Assembly: GCA_021413965.1 (NCBI GenBank)
Contig: JAIOPI010000031.1
Location: 1 to 64,000 of the forward strand
DNA: 64,000 nucleotides
Direction: 5' to 3'
Origin: Lentisphaerota bacterium
GTDB taxonomy: Bacteria; Verrucomicrobiota; Kiritimatiellia; UBA8416; JAIOPI01
Every line of letters starts with the position of its first letter. Position 1 is the first letter of the stretch. Made by a program: the position numbers and the translations under genes. Under the pieces are notes generated by a model. That model was not told the DNA's origin. It did not search any database and was given only the letters and a program-made list of their open reading frames with translations. Below, piece by piece: positions 17,900 through 26,340 of this stretch.

Positions 17900-18214
17900 A
17901 TGAAGTCAGAAGAGTTCCGAGCACGGGCGCAAGTCATGAAAGCGCTGGCGAGTCCGGTGCGGCTGAAGATCGTGGACGAGCTGAGCCGGGGGGAGCGGTG
18001 CATGTGCGAGCTGCAGCCGCTGTTCCGGATGAACAAGTCCACGCTCTCGCGGCACGTGGCGGCGCTCCGGAACGTGGGCATCGTGAGCGAGCGCCGCGAA
18101 GGCGTTCGCAGTTATCTCAAGCTGCAAACGCCCTGCATCCTGAAGGTATTTGATTGCACGATGGGCGTGATCCGGGCCGAGGCCGCGCGGCGGTCGAAAC
18201 TGGCCCAGGCCTGA
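17900..18214 (+). CDS. ArsR-family metalloregulator
   Basis: 104 residues, winged helix-turn-helix. The start at 17900 is where the conserved segment begins (FRARAQVMKALASPVRLKI). The recognition helix is STLSRHVAALRNVGIV, and just before it is RCMCEL, which matches the CxC metal-binding box (CVCDL) of arsenic/cadmium-type ArsR proteins. It is the first gene of a run with a UPF0718 permease, two thioredoxin-like proteins and CcdA, so it probably represses that efflux/redox unit until a soft metal or metalloid binds. Confidence 0.9.
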   Translation: MKSEEFRARAQVMKALASPVRLKIVDELSRGERCMCELQPLFRMNKSTLSRHVAALRNVGIVSERREGVRSYLKLQTPCILKVFDCTMGVIRAEAARRSKLAQA

Positions 18215-18228
18215 AGGGAGCGTGCGGT

Positions 18229-19620
18229 GTGAGCGAGGACGGCCGGAAGGAACTGAGGATTCTGGGCGGATTGCTCGGGGTATTTGCTCTCCTGTACTAC
18301 CTCCCGGTGGAGGCGGCACGGTTTCAGGGGGCCGTGATCGAAGCGTTCAAGCTGGCCAAGTGGTATGCCCGGGAGCACGTCCTGCTGTGCCTGGTGCCCG
18401 CCTTCTTCATTGCCGGCGCCATCGGCGTCTTCGTCAGCCAGAACGCCGTCATGAAGTATTTCGGGCCGAAGGCCTCCAAGTGGCTGTCCTATTCCGTGGC
18501 GTCCGTCTCCGGCACCATTCTGGCCGTCTGTTCCTGCACGGTACTGCCCCTGTTTGGCAGCATCTACATGCGCGGGGCCGGCCTGGGCCCCGCCATTGCG
18601 TTCCTGTATTCCGGCCCCGCGATCAACGTGCTGGCCATCGTGCTGACGGCGCGGGTGCTGGGCTGGCAATTGGGCGTGGCCCGCGCGGTCGGGGCGGTGG
18701 TGTTTAGCGTCGTCATCGGCCTGCTGATGCACCTGATCTTCCTGAAAGAGGAGCGGGCCAAGGCGGCGAGACCGCAGGACGTCTTCATCGGTGATGATGA
18801 GAAGGCGGCCCGGCCGCTGTGGCAGGTGGCACTGTACTTCTCCGCCATGGTCGGCATCCTGGTGTTTGCCAACTGGGGCAGGCCGCTCGAGCAGGCGGGC
18901 GTCTGGTATGCGGTTTACCATGCCAAGTGGGTCGTGACGGGGCTGTTCGCCGTGCTCATGGGCGTGTGCCTGTGGCGCTTCTTCCAGGTGCGGTTGCTGT
19001 GGATCGCGTTGGCGGCGGTGCCGGCCGCGGTCCTGGCCGCCGCCTTTCCGGGATATCCGGTGGCCGCCTTCGCCGCCGGGTCGGCGGGCTTGGCTGGCCT
19101 GACGTTCTTCGGCGGTGCGGAACTCAGGGACTGGCGCGACCAGACCTGGGGATTTGCGAAGCAGATTCTGCCCCTGCTGTTCGGCGGCGTGCTCGCCGCC
19201 GGGTTTTTCCTGGGCAGCCCCACGGGCAAAGACGCGGGCATCGTGCCCAACGTCTGGATTCAGGCACTGGTCGGCGATTCACCATCCGCCCTCCTGTCGC
19301 TGATTTCTGGTGTGGGCGTCGATGCGCCAGGCTGGTTGGCGTTCATGTGGCCCGTCTGGACCAATTTCTTCGCCTCGCTGACCGGCGCGCTGATGTACTT
19401 TGCCACCCTGACCGAAGTGCCGATCCTGCGCGGGTTGCTGGACAGTGGCATGGGGCAGGGCCCGGCGCTGGCGCTGCTGCTGGCCGGCCCGGCGCTGTCA
19501 CTCCCGAGCATGCTGGTCATCAACTCCATCCTCGGGCCCAGGAAGACGCTGACCTTTGTGGGGCTGGTGGTGGTGATGGCGACGATCACGGGGATGATGT
19601 TCGGGGCGATCGTGAACTAG
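18229..19620 (+). CDS. UPF0718/ArsP-like permease (SO_0444-type)
   Basis: 463 residues with about ten hydrophobic helices. The start is GTG 18229, with GGGAG upstream. The family signature is VCSCTVLPLFGSIYMRGAG followed by FLYSGPAINVLAIVL, repeated in degenerate form in the second half (MWPVWTNFFASLTGALMYF, LLAGPALSLPSML). UPF0718 members include ArsP, which exports trivalent organoarsenicals, and SO_0444-like proteins linked to Cu/Zn resistance. The CSC pair is a candidate metal(loid) contact. It lies between ArsR and a CPKC thioredoxin, a common arrangement for this family. Confidence 0.85.
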   Translation: MSEDGRKELRILGGLLGVFALLYYLPVEAARFQGAVIEAFKLAKWYAREHVLLCLVPAFFIAGAIGVFVSQNAVMKYFGPKASKWLSYSVASVSGTILAVCSCTVLPLFGSIYMRGAGLGPAIAFLYSGPAINVLAIVLTARVLGWQLGVARAVGAVVFSVVIGLLMHLIFLKEERAKAARPQDVFIGDDEKAARPLWQVALYFSAMVGILVFANWGRPLEQAGVWYAVYHAKWVVTGLFAVLMGVCLWRFFQVRLLWIALAAVPAAVLAAAFPGYPVAAFAAGSAGLAGLTFFGGAELRDWRDQTWGFAKQILPLLFGGVLAAGFFLGSPTGKDAGIVPNVWIQALVGDSPSALLSLISGVGVDAPGWLAFMWPVWTNFFASLTGALMYFATLTEVPILRGLLDSGMGQGPALALLLAGPALSLPSMLVINSILGPRKTLTFVGLVVVMATITGMMFGAIVN

Positions 19621-19637
19621 CGCAGAAGGACTGCACG

Positions 19638-19871
19638 ATGAAGAAGATCCAGATACTGGGAACGGGATGCCCGAAGTGCAAGGCGCTGATGGCAAACGCG
19701 GAGGCGGCGGTGAAGGCCCTGGGCCTCGACGCCACGATTGAAAAGGTGGAGAAGATCACCGACATCATGACGTTCGGTGTCATGGGGACGCCAGCGCTGG
19801 TGGTGGATGGGCAGGTGAAGAGCGTCGGCAAGGCGTTGAGCCCCGAGGATATCAAGCGGTTCCTTGCCTAG
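19638..19871 (+). CDS. Small redox-active disulfide protein (thioredoxin-like)
   Basis: 77 residues, the short thioredoxin-like family often called redox-active disulfide protein 2. The active site is C11-P-K-C14 in GTGCPKCKALM, and the cis-proline loop is VMGTPALVVDG. An AGAAGGA ribosome site precedes the ATG, 17 bases after the permease stop. Such proteins usually accompany UPF0718 permeases and may reduce or pass the metal(loid) substrate to the transporter (inference). It is cytoplasmic, with no signal peptide. Confidence 0.88.
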   Translation: MKKIQILGTGCPKCKALMANAEAAVKALGLDATIEKVEKITDIMTFGVMGTPALVVDGQVKSVGKALSPEDIKRFLA

Positions 19872-19903
19872 GTGAGTCAACCACGGGAAATGAGGGAGCG
19901 GCG

Positions 19904-20398
19904 ATGACGGGCAAGCGCACCTGGATCTGGATGGTTCTGGCCGTGGCGGTGGTCGGCGTGCTGTACGCGAAGCATGCGGGGAGGCCGCGCCCGGTTCCGC
20001 AGCCGGCGCGCCCAGCGGTGTCGGCGCCGGTCGCCGCTGAAGCCGCGGGGCCCGCGATGCCGGCTGGCGAGCCCAGCAGTGAGTCATCGGGGACGGCGGC
20101 CCTGCCGCGGTTGGTGGACCTTGGCGCCGGGAGATGCATCCCCTGCAAGATGATGGCGCCCATCCTGGCGGACCTGAAGCAAGCCTACACGGGGAAAATG
20201 GACGTCATGTTCATCGACGTATGGGAGAATCCCGAGGCGGCCAAGCCGTACGGCATTACGATCATTCCAACGCAAATTTTCTACGACGCGCAGGGCAAGG
20301 AGCGCTTCCGCCACGAAGGATTTTTCGCGAAGGAAGAGATCCTGGCGACGTGGAAGGAACTGGGCGTGTCGCTGACGGGCGATGGACGCGTGGAATGA
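19904..20398 (+). CDS. Membrane-anchored thioredoxin-family protein
   Basis: 164 residues. An N-terminal membrane anchor covers about 5-22 (TWIWMVLAVAVVGVLYA), then a Pro/Ala-rich linker, then a thioredoxin domain about 68-158 with the active site GRCIPCK (C78 and C81) and cis-proline in IIPTQIFYD. The usual WCGPC is replaced by RCIPC. The anchor places the domain in the periplasm, where CcdA (next gene) would supply electrons. It probably keeps periplasmic thiols or metal-binding cysteines reduced for the efflux unit. Confidence 0.87.
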   Translation: MTGKRTWIWMVLAVAVVGVLYAKHAGRPRPVPQPARPAVSAPVAAEAAGPAMPAGEPSSESSGTAALPRLVDLGAGRCIPCKMMAPILADLKQAYTGKMDVMFIDVWENPEAAKPYGITIIPTQIFYDAQGKERFRHEGFFAKEEILATWKELGVSLTGDGRVE

Positions 20399-20440
20399 CG
20401 GGGGCGGGTGAACGTACCGCAGGTGCCATAAGGTAACGCC

Positions 20441-21139
20441 ATGGACCAACTCTTCACCGCTTTGTCGCGCGCCGTGGAAGGCTCGGCTGGACTCGCCCTG
20501 AGCGCCGCGTTTGTGTGGGGGGTGCTGAGCATTCTGCTCAGTCCCTGTCACCTGGCGAGCATCCCCCTGATCGTGGGATTTATCGATCAGCAGGGGCGGA
20601 TCACGACGCGGCGCGCGTTCGCGATTTCGCTGCTCTTCGCGGTGGGGATCCTGATCACCATTGCGGTGATCGGGGCGATCACGGCGGCGGCCGGGCGCAT
20701 GCTGGGCGACGTGGGCCGTTGGGGCAACTATGCCGTGGCCGCCATCTTCTTCGTGGTCGGGCTCTACCTGCTCGATGCGATCCGGCTGCCGATGCCGGAT
20801 GCGGCCCAGCCCGGCATGAAGCGCAGGGGCATGCTGGCCGCCTTCGTCCTGGGGCTGGTCTTCGGCGTCGCCCTGGGCCCCTGCAGCTTCGCGTACATGG
20901 CGCCGATGCTGGGCGTGACGTTCCGGCTGGCCGCCACCAATTTGCCGTACGGGCTGCTCCTGCTGGTGCTCTACGGCGTGGGGCATTGCGCGGTGATCGT
21001 GCTGGCCGGCACGTTCACGGAGGTGGTCCAGCACTACTTGAACTGGCATGAGCAGTCCAAAGGGGCGGTGGCGCTGAAGCGTGTCTGTGGCGTGCTGGTG
21101 CTGCTGGGCGGGCTGTACCTGGTCTACACGGCGCGGTAG
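20441..21139 (+). CDS. ccdA: CcdA/DsbD-type thiol:disulfide transmembrane protein
   Basis: 232 residues with six transmembrane helices. The two redox cysteines sit in the conserved proline contexts ILLSPCHLASIPL (C36) and ALGPCSFAYMAPML in the two inverted repeats of the fold. CcdA passes reducing equivalents from cytoplasmic thioredoxin across the membrane. The membrane-anchored thioredoxin 42 bases upstream is the obvious acceptor, and the cytosolic CPKC protein could be a donor. It ends the first half of the metalloid locus. Confidence 0.9.
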   Translation: MDQLFTALSRAVEGSAGLALSAAFVWGVLSILLSPCHLASIPLIVGFIDQQGRITTRRAFAISLLFAVGILITIAVIGAITAAAGRMLGDVGRWGNYAVAAIFFVVGLYLLDAIRLPMPDAAQPGMKRRGMLAAFVLGLVFGVALGPCSFAYMAPMLGVTFRLAATNLPYGLLLLVLYGVGHCAVIVLAGTFTEVVQHYLNWHEQSKGAVALKRVCGVLVLLGGLYLVYTAR

Positions 21140-21197
21140 CGCCGGCGGCGGCTCGGGGCGGGGCGACCGGCAGCAGCCGACCGAAGCCTTCCGGAGG

Positions 21198-21226
21198 TTG
21201 ACCGGGCCGCGCATGCTTGCTATATA
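21198..21226 (+). promoter_or_regulatory. Sigma-70-like promoter of the arsR-acr3-arsC unit
   Basis: TTGACC (21198-21203), a 17-base spacer and TATATA (21221-21226), upstream of the ATG at 21267. The AT-rich stretch 21220-21252 around the start site is the natural place for an ArsR operator, though I see only an imperfect dyad there. Confidence 0.55.
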
Positions 21227-21266
21227 TCGCCACATAACGAAATGAATATCAGGGGATCGGGACGAG

Positions 21267-21650
21267 ATGAAACGTGATGCGATCCGGGCCACGATGCGTG
21301 TGACCAAGGCGCTGTCCGACCGGCAGCGCGTGCGCATCCTGATGATGCTTCGGCCTGGCGAATTGTGCGTGTGCCAGATCGTGGAGGTGCTGGCGCTCGC
21401 GCCCTCCACCGTGTCGAAGCACCTGTCCATTCTGAGCGGGGCGGGCCTGGTGGATTCCCGCAAGGACGGCCGCTGGGCGTATTACCGGCTGCCGGAGGGT
21501 GCGGACGGCGCCTTTTCCCGCCCCGTGCTGCAATGGGTTGCCGACGCGCTCCGGGATGATGCGGCCATGGCGCAGGATGCCAAGGCGCTCAAGCGCGCGG
21601 TGGCATGCGATCCGGAACGCCTGACGCGGCGGCAGCGGGAGCGGGGATAG
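21267..21650 (+). CDS. arsR: ArsR-family arsenic-responsive repressor
   Basis: 127 residues, winged HTH. The metal-binding box is ELCVCQIVEVL, the recognition helix STVSKHLSILSGAGLV, and the wing RKDGRWAYYRLP. This is the canonical CVC-type ArsR. It is followed 9 bases later by an ACR3 pump and then an arsenate reductase, so it most likely represses this arsenic unit and releases on As(III) or Sb(III) binding. It differs clearly from the ArsR-like protein at 17900, so the two halves of the locus may answer different metal(loid)s. Confidence 0.93.
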   Translation: MKRDAIRATMRVTKALSDRQRVRILMMLRPGELCVCQIVEVLALAPSTVSKHLSILSGAGLVDSRKDGRWAYYRLPEGADGAFSRPVLQWVADALRDDAAMAQDAKALKRAVACDPERLTRRQRERG

Positions 21651-21659
21651 GAGACCACC

Positions 21660-22745
21660 ATGCATGCGGGAATAACCAAACGTCTGTCGTTCCTGGACCG
21701 GTATTTGACGCTCTGGATCTTTTTGGCGATGGGGCTGGGCGTGCTGGTGGGGTGGGCGGTGCCCGGCTTTGGAACCTGGATCGGATCCTTGCGCCCGGCA
21801 GGGACGCAGACCAGCATTCCGATTGCCGTCGGCCTGATCCTCATGATGTACCCGCCGCTGGCGAAGGTGAAGTACGAGGAGCTGGGGGATGTGTTCCGGG
21901 ACTGGCGGGTGCTGGGGCTGAGCCTGGTGCAGAACTGGGTGGTGGGGCCCATCCTCATGACCGCACTGGCGATCGTGTTCCTGCGCGGGCAGCCGGAGTT
22001 CATGATCGGGCTGATCATGATCGGGCTGGCGCGGTGCATTGCGATGGTGATCGTGTGGAATGACCTGGCGAAGGGGGACACGGAGTACTGCGCCGGACTG
22101 GTGGCCTTCAACTCGATCTTCCAGGTGTTCTTCTACAGTTTCTACGCCTGGCTGTTCGTCACGAAGCTCCTGCCGATGCTCGGGATCGCCGGCGCGGTGG
22201 TGGACATCACGATCGGGGAGATCGCGGCAAGCGTGTTCATCTACCTGGGTATCCCGTTCCTGGCCGGCATGCTGACCCGATTTGTCCTGGTCAAGGCCCG
22301 CGGCAGGGACTGGTATCACGGGACGTTCATTCCGCGGATTTCGCCGATGACGCTGATTGCCTTGCTGTTCACGATCGTGGTGATGTTCGCCATGCAGGGG
22401 CAGAGGATCATCGCGCAGCCCGGCGATGTGGTGCGGATCGCGATTCCGCTGCTGATCTACTTTGTCGTCATGTTCCTGCTGAGTTTCTGGATGAGTGCGC
22501 GGGTCGGCGCGAACTACGGCAAGTCGGCGACGCTCTCCTTTACGGCGGCGAGCAACAACTTTGAGCTGGCGATTGCCGTGGCGGTGGGCGTGTTCGGGAT
22601 CCATCACGGGGCGGCATTCGCGGCGGTGATCGGGCCGCTGGTGGAGGTTCCGGCGCTGATCGGGTTGGTCAACGTCGCGCTCTATTTCCAGCGGAGGTAT
22701 TTCGGGGGGGAGACGATTCAGGGCGCTGACCGGGCCGGCGCTTAG
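21660..22745 (+). CDS. acr3: ACR3-family arsenite efflux transporter
   Basis: 361 residues, ten hydrophobic helices. The conserved ACR3 segment is [20 protein letters not shown], carrying the essential helix-4 cysteine. [17 protein letters not shown] is the second conserved block, and the N-terminus [17 protein letters not shown] is typical. It exports arsenite using the proton motive force and is placed directly between arsR and arsC. Confidence 0.95.
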   Translation: MHAGITKRLSFLDRYLTLWIFLAMGLGVLVGWAVPGFGTWIGSLRPAGTQTSIPIAVGLILMMYPPLAKVKYEELGDVFRDWRVLGLSLVQNWVVGPILMTALAIVFLRGQPEFMIGLIMIGLARCIAMVIVWNDLAKGDTEYCAGLVAFNSIFQVFFYSFYAWLFVTKLLPMLGIAGAVVDITIGEIAASVFIYLGIPFLAGMLTRFVLVKARGRDWYHGTFIPRISPMTLIALLFTIVVMFAMQGQRIIAQPGDVVRIAIPLLIYFVVMFLLSFWMSARVGANYGKSATLSFTAASNNFELAIAVAVGVFGIHHGAAFAAVIGPLVEVPALIGLVNVALYFQRRYFGGETIQGADRAGA

Positions 22746-22897
22746 CCGGACCCTTTCGGGTCGGAATCCACCGCGGGCCTGACCGGAAACCGGGGGGGAC
22801 CGCCGGCTCCAGTCTGGATTTCAGGTGCGGCCGGGGCGCGCGGTTCTCGCGGGTGGGGGGCGGCGCAGCTAGTGGGCCCGTAAATGGAGGGTGCGCG

Positions 22898-23335
22898 ATG
22901 GCGACAAAGCTGAAGGTGCTCTTTCTCTGCACGGGCAATTCCTGCCGCAGCCAGATGGCGGAGGGGTGGGCGCGCCATCTCAAGGGCGACCTGATCGATG
23001 CCTATTCCGCGGGCATCAAGACACACGGGTTGAACCCGAATGCCGTCAACGTCATGGCCGAGGCTGGCGTGGACATTTCGGGCCAGCGCTCCAAGCTGGT
23101 CGATGAGTTGAAAGACGTGCGCTTCGATTACGTGGTCACGGTCTGTGGCCATGCCCACGAGCACTGCCCGGTTTTTCCTGGCCAGGCGAAGGTGGTACAC
23201 GTCGGGTTCGACGATCCGCCGCAGCTGGCGAAGTCGGCCAGGACCGAGGATGAGGCGCTGGGGCACTACCGCCGGGTGCGCGACGAGATTCGGGCCTTTG
23301 TGGCGCAGCTTCCGGGCAATTTGCCGCCGCGGTGA
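22898..23335 (+). CDS. arsC: Thioredoxin-coupled arsenate reductase (LMW-PTP fold)
   Basis: 145 residues with a GGAGG ribosome site. The P-loop is C11-T-G-N-S-C16-R, and the second redox pair is C83-x6-C90 (VCGHAHEHC), as in the Staphylococcus pI258/Bacillus ArsC class, which reduces arsenate to arsenite with thioredoxin. It works with ACR3, and the thioredoxin-like genes earlier in the locus could recycle it. It ends convergent with the desaturase at 23382. Confidence 0.95.
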   Translation: MATKLKVLFLCTGNSCRSQMAEGWARHLKGDLIDAYSAGIKTHGLNPNAVNVMAEAGVDISGQRSKLVDELKDVRFDYVVTVCGHAHEHCPVFPGQAKVVHVGFDDPPQLAKSARTEDEALGHYRRVRDEIRAFVAQLPGNLPPR

Positions 23336-23381
23336 ATGGCGGCTCGGCCGGGACGTCTCGCTCCGCCTGCGGACACGGCGA

Positions 23382-24422
23382 TCATGACGCGACGGGCGGC
23401 GTGCGGGACGTTGGCAGTGGCGCGATGTGCTGGTAGGTCGGGTCGGTCTTCTGGCGCTTGAGGATGGCCGCGATTTCCAACCACGTCGCGACGATGCCGC
23501 GCGGGCAGGGGGGCAACTCATGTTTGATCAGCCGGTGCAATGTCGCCAGGCGATAGCAGGGCACGGCGGGGTACATGTGGTGCTCGGTGTGGAAGTTCAT
23601 GTGCCAGTAGAGCACGCGAACGACCGGGTTTAGCGTGAAGGTGCGGCAGCAGAGGCGGAAGTCATTCACCTTGTCCTGCAGCCCCACGTGCTGCGTGTTG
23701 TTGCAGAGGAAGAACAGCCACGCGCCGTAGAACGGGGCCATGCTGGTCAGGACGGGCAGCAGCCAAAAGCGCGGCGAGACCGTGAGGGCGAGGGCGACGG
23801 AGGCGAGGAGGATCGCGGCGTGGCCGGCCAGCATGGTGCGCGCCCAGCGGATGGGCAGTCGCCGCAGTTCGGGCTCAGACTCAGGCAGGAACGTCAGTTC
23901 CCAGGGGCCGGCGAACTTGCCGCGGGCGATGCGGAGGGCGTCCTTGACGGCGTAGATCAAGCCGCGCGGGTTGATGAGCCCTTGCTGGAAGAAGTGTTTG
24001 ACCATGATCTTGATCGGCAGGGTCACCTCGAGGTCGTCGGGCGGGTGGAGGGTGTAGCGGTGGTGGCGCGCGTGGCTGGCGCGGAAGACGTCGAAATTGA
24101 TCCAGCCGATGAAGGCGAAGAGGCGCACGAAGACGTCGTTCAGGGCGTTGGTTTTGAAGACGGTGCGGTGGCCGAGTTCGTGCACGGCATTGATCATGAA
24201 CGAGCAGCACATGCCGTGCAGGAAGACGAGGCCGGCGACGCCGTACCAGGGGAGATGGCCGAGGGCGAGGAAGGCGCTGGTGCCGGTGGCGAGGACCATG
24301 GCGAGGTACGTCAGCGTTTGCAGGGCGCCGAGGAAATCGCTGCGTGAGTGCAGGTGGTCCATGACTTCTGGGGCCAGCGGGGTGCGGTACCACGGCACGG
24401 GGACGGCTTTTCTTTCGTTCAT
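23382..24422 (-). CDS. Fatty acid desaturase-family membrane di-iron enzyme (copy 1)
   Basis: 346 residues with four hydrophobic helices. Three histidine boxes bind two irons: HELGHRT (about residue 80), HARHHRYT (about 117) and HTEHHMYP (about 280). The fold desaturates or hydroxylates acyl lipids with O2 and reduced ferredoxin or cytochrome b5. It is a paralogue of 38879-39985, sharing the C-terminal QTDPTY/KTDPTY motif. The substrate is unknown. O2-dependence contrasts with the oxygen-sensitive hydrogenase elsewhere in the window. Confidence 0.88.
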   Translation of the reverse strand: MNERKAVPVPWYRTPLAPEVMDHLHSRSDFLGALQTLTYLAMVLATGTSAFLALGHLPWYGVAGLVFLHGMCCSFMINAVHELGHRTVFKTNALNDVFVRLFAFIGWINFDVFRASHARHHRYTLHPPDDLEVTLPIKIMVKHFFQQGLINPRGLIYAVKDALRIARGKFAGPWELTFLPESEPELRRLPIRWARTMLAGHAAILLASVALALTVSPRFWLLPVLTSMAPFYGAWLFFLCNNTQHVGLQDKVNDFRLCCRTFTLNPVVRVLYWHMNFHTEHHMYPAVPCYRLATLHRLIKHELPPCPRGIVATWLEIAAILKRQKTDPTYQHIAPLPTSRTPPVAS

Positions 24423-24594
24423 ACCTAAACGATAGGCTTAAGCGGGATTGGTGTCTTTCGAGCGGGTCGCATGATACGCGTTCAAACAGTGCTTTGCGAG
24501 GGGGCGCGAGTCTCTCTCCCGATTCGGGGGCGGCTGCGAGCGGCTCACCTGGTGCGCGGCGGGTACCGCGTTTTCGCCGCTTCATCGTTTGGGC

Positions 24595-25398
24595 TTAGCG
24601 TCGCCGGCCCGCGGACGGGCTGTGTCCGGTGAGGCGGCGAAACTGTTTGTTGAAGTGCTGCGGATCGGGCATGCCCACGCGTGCGGCGATGCGGTTCACG
24701 GGCAAGTCGGTGTTCTGGAGCAATTCACGGGCGTGGGTGATGCGGCGGTGCAACAGGTAGTGCGGCACCGTCATGCCCATGCGCCGCCGGAAGCAGCGCG
24801 CGAGGTGATCCTGCGACAGCCCGACTTCCTGCGCGAGTCGGGGAACCGACCAGGTCTCGGCGAAGCGTTCGTCGATCAGGGCGATCAGGTGGTCGAGCGC
24901 GGCATCGGCGCGACCTGCCGGGCGCGGACTGGCCGTCGCGCGGGCAGCCATCCCGAGCAGTAGATCCTGGAGCAGGGCCGCCGCCCGCCCTTGGGCAAGC
25001 GCGGACCGCGGCTGGTTAAAATGCCAGGCAATCTCCGCCATGCGCACGGCCACATACTCGCGCTGGGGCGGCACCAGGGCATGCAGGGGGATGGGGGCGA
25101 GGGGACCGCGCGCGGGAACCGGGTGGAAGTGGATGCACCAGTGATGGCCGGCGTGGGGCAGGTCGTAGCGGGTGGCGGCTCGCGCCGGGGAGATGGTGAC
25201 GCAGCCGGGCTGGAGCGGGAACCGGCGGCCGTTGAGCTCCCAGGTGCCCCGGTAGGCGTGCAGGTGCAGCGCGTGAGTGGGATGGCGGTATGTGCTTTCG
25301 AATCCGGCTTCGTCCAGCGGATAGCGTCCCGCCTCGTGGATCACGGGCAGGACGCGCACGGGCCAGCGCAAGACGGACATGTCGGCCAGACTGGACAT
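24595..25398 (-). CDS. AraC-family transcriptional regulator (copy 1)
   Basis: 267 residues. The N-terminal about 140 form a cupin-like sensor (LHLHAYRGTWELNGRRFPL, HHWCIHFHPVP). The C-terminal about 100 are the double-HTH AraC domain (LAQEVGLSQDHLARCFRRRMG, IAARVGMPDPQHFNKQFRRLTG). It is divergent from the PhyH dioxygenase at 25489 across 90 bases that hold both promoters, so it probably controls that gene and the UroD-like gene after it in response to a sugar-like ligand (inference). Confidence 0.9.
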   Translation of the reverse strand: MSSLADMSVLRWPVRVLPVIHEAGRYPLDEAGFESTYRHPTHALHLHAYRGTWELNGRRFPLQPGCVTISPARAATRYDLPHAGHHWCIHFHPVPARGPLAPIPLHALVPPQREYVAVRMAEIAWHFNQPRSALAQGRAAALLQDLLLGMAARATASPRPAGRADAALDHLIALIDERFAETWSVPRLAQEVGLSQDHLARCFRRRMGMTVPHYLLHRRITHARELLQNTDLPVNRIAARVGMPDPQHFNKQFRRLTGHSPSAGRRR

Positions 25399-25488
25399 GC
25401 CGGATTATTACCATAAGTGCGGAAACCTTCCCATTGCAAATCCGGGTCGGTGATTTACCCTAATACCTGAAACTGTGAAGGAGAACGC

Positions 25489-26295
25489 ATGTTGACGCCG
25501 GAACAGATTCGCCAGTACGAGCAGGATGGCTATGTCGTGGTCAGCGGTATTTTCACCACCGGTGAGCTGGATCTGCTGGAGCGCGAAGTCGATGCGATCA
25601 TCGAGCGGCGCCAGCGCCAGAAGGCCAAGCTCGACGCCACGTGGCGGGGGGACTGGAAGAAGGACCTGCCGCCGACCGTGATCCTGCACACGCATGACGT
25701 GCAGGCGTACTCGGCGGCCTGGGCGCGTGCGATTGTGCATGAGCGCTTCACCGAGGCGATTGCGGACGTGATTGGTCCGAACGTGCAGTTGCACCACACG
25801 AAGGCGTTCATCAAGCCGCCGGAAAAGGGTTCCGCCTTTCCGATGCACCAGGACTATCCCTACTTTCCGCATGCGCGGCACACGATGGGGGCGGCGATCA
25901 TCCACTTGTCCGACGCGACGGAGGAGATGGGGTGCTTCAGCGTGTACCCGGGTTCGCACAAGCTTGGGCCGCTGCCCTGCGCGACGCCCGACGTCCTGTA
26001 CCTGGATCCGGTCCAGTACCCGATCGAGCGGGCAAAGCGCCTTCCCGCCGCGTGCGGCGACGTGGTACTGTTCAACTACCTGTTGATTCACGGGTCGGAC
26101 ATCAACCGGTCCAGCCGGGCGCGCAAGACCGTGCTGGTGCAGTTCCGGGATCCGACGGACCGGCCGACGGCCGATGTGCACCGGTCGCACGCGCAGGGCA
26201 TGATGTTGCGCGGGATCGATCCGCTCGAGGGCCGGAGTACGGGGACCGGGACGCTGGACGAGGCGAAACCGCCGAAGCCACCGGCCGCGAGCTGA
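25489..26295 (+). CDS. Phytanoyl-CoA dioxygenase (PhyH) family protein (copy 1)
   Basis: 268 residues, a double-stranded beta-helix Fe(II)/2-oxoglutarate oxygenase. The metal triad is visible as H-x-D in PMHQDYPYFPH and the distal His in LLIHGSDINRSS, with a 2-oxoglutarate-binding Arg shortly after. It has a GAAGGAG ribosome site. Members hydroxylate diverse small molecules, so the substrate is open. It is followed 45 bases later by a UroD-like gene, as is partly mirrored at 42355-44428, where a UroD-like gene precedes a second PhyH. Confidence 0.88.
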   Translation: MLTPEQIRQYEQDGYVVVSGIFTTGELDLLEREVDAIIERRQRQKAKLDATWRGDWKKDLPPTVILHTHDVQAYSAAWARAIVHERFTEAIADVIGPNVQLHHTKAFIKPPEKGSAFPMHQDYPYFPHARHTMGAAIIHLSDATEEMGCFSVYPGSHKLGPLPCATPDVLYLDPVQYPIERAKRLPAACGDVVLFNYLLIHGSDINRSSRARKTVLVQFRDPTDRPTADVHRSHAQGMMLRGIDPLEGRSTGTGTLDEAKPPKPPAAS

Positions 26296-26340
26296 ACGCC
26301 GAGAACCCCCTGGCCCTGGCGGGCGGAAGGAGCGTTGACA

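Noticed and set aside
22746..22785. Terminator between acr3 and arsC
   Set aside because: The short dyad (GGACCC...GGGTC) has a five-base stem and no T-run; arsC is more likely co-transcribed.
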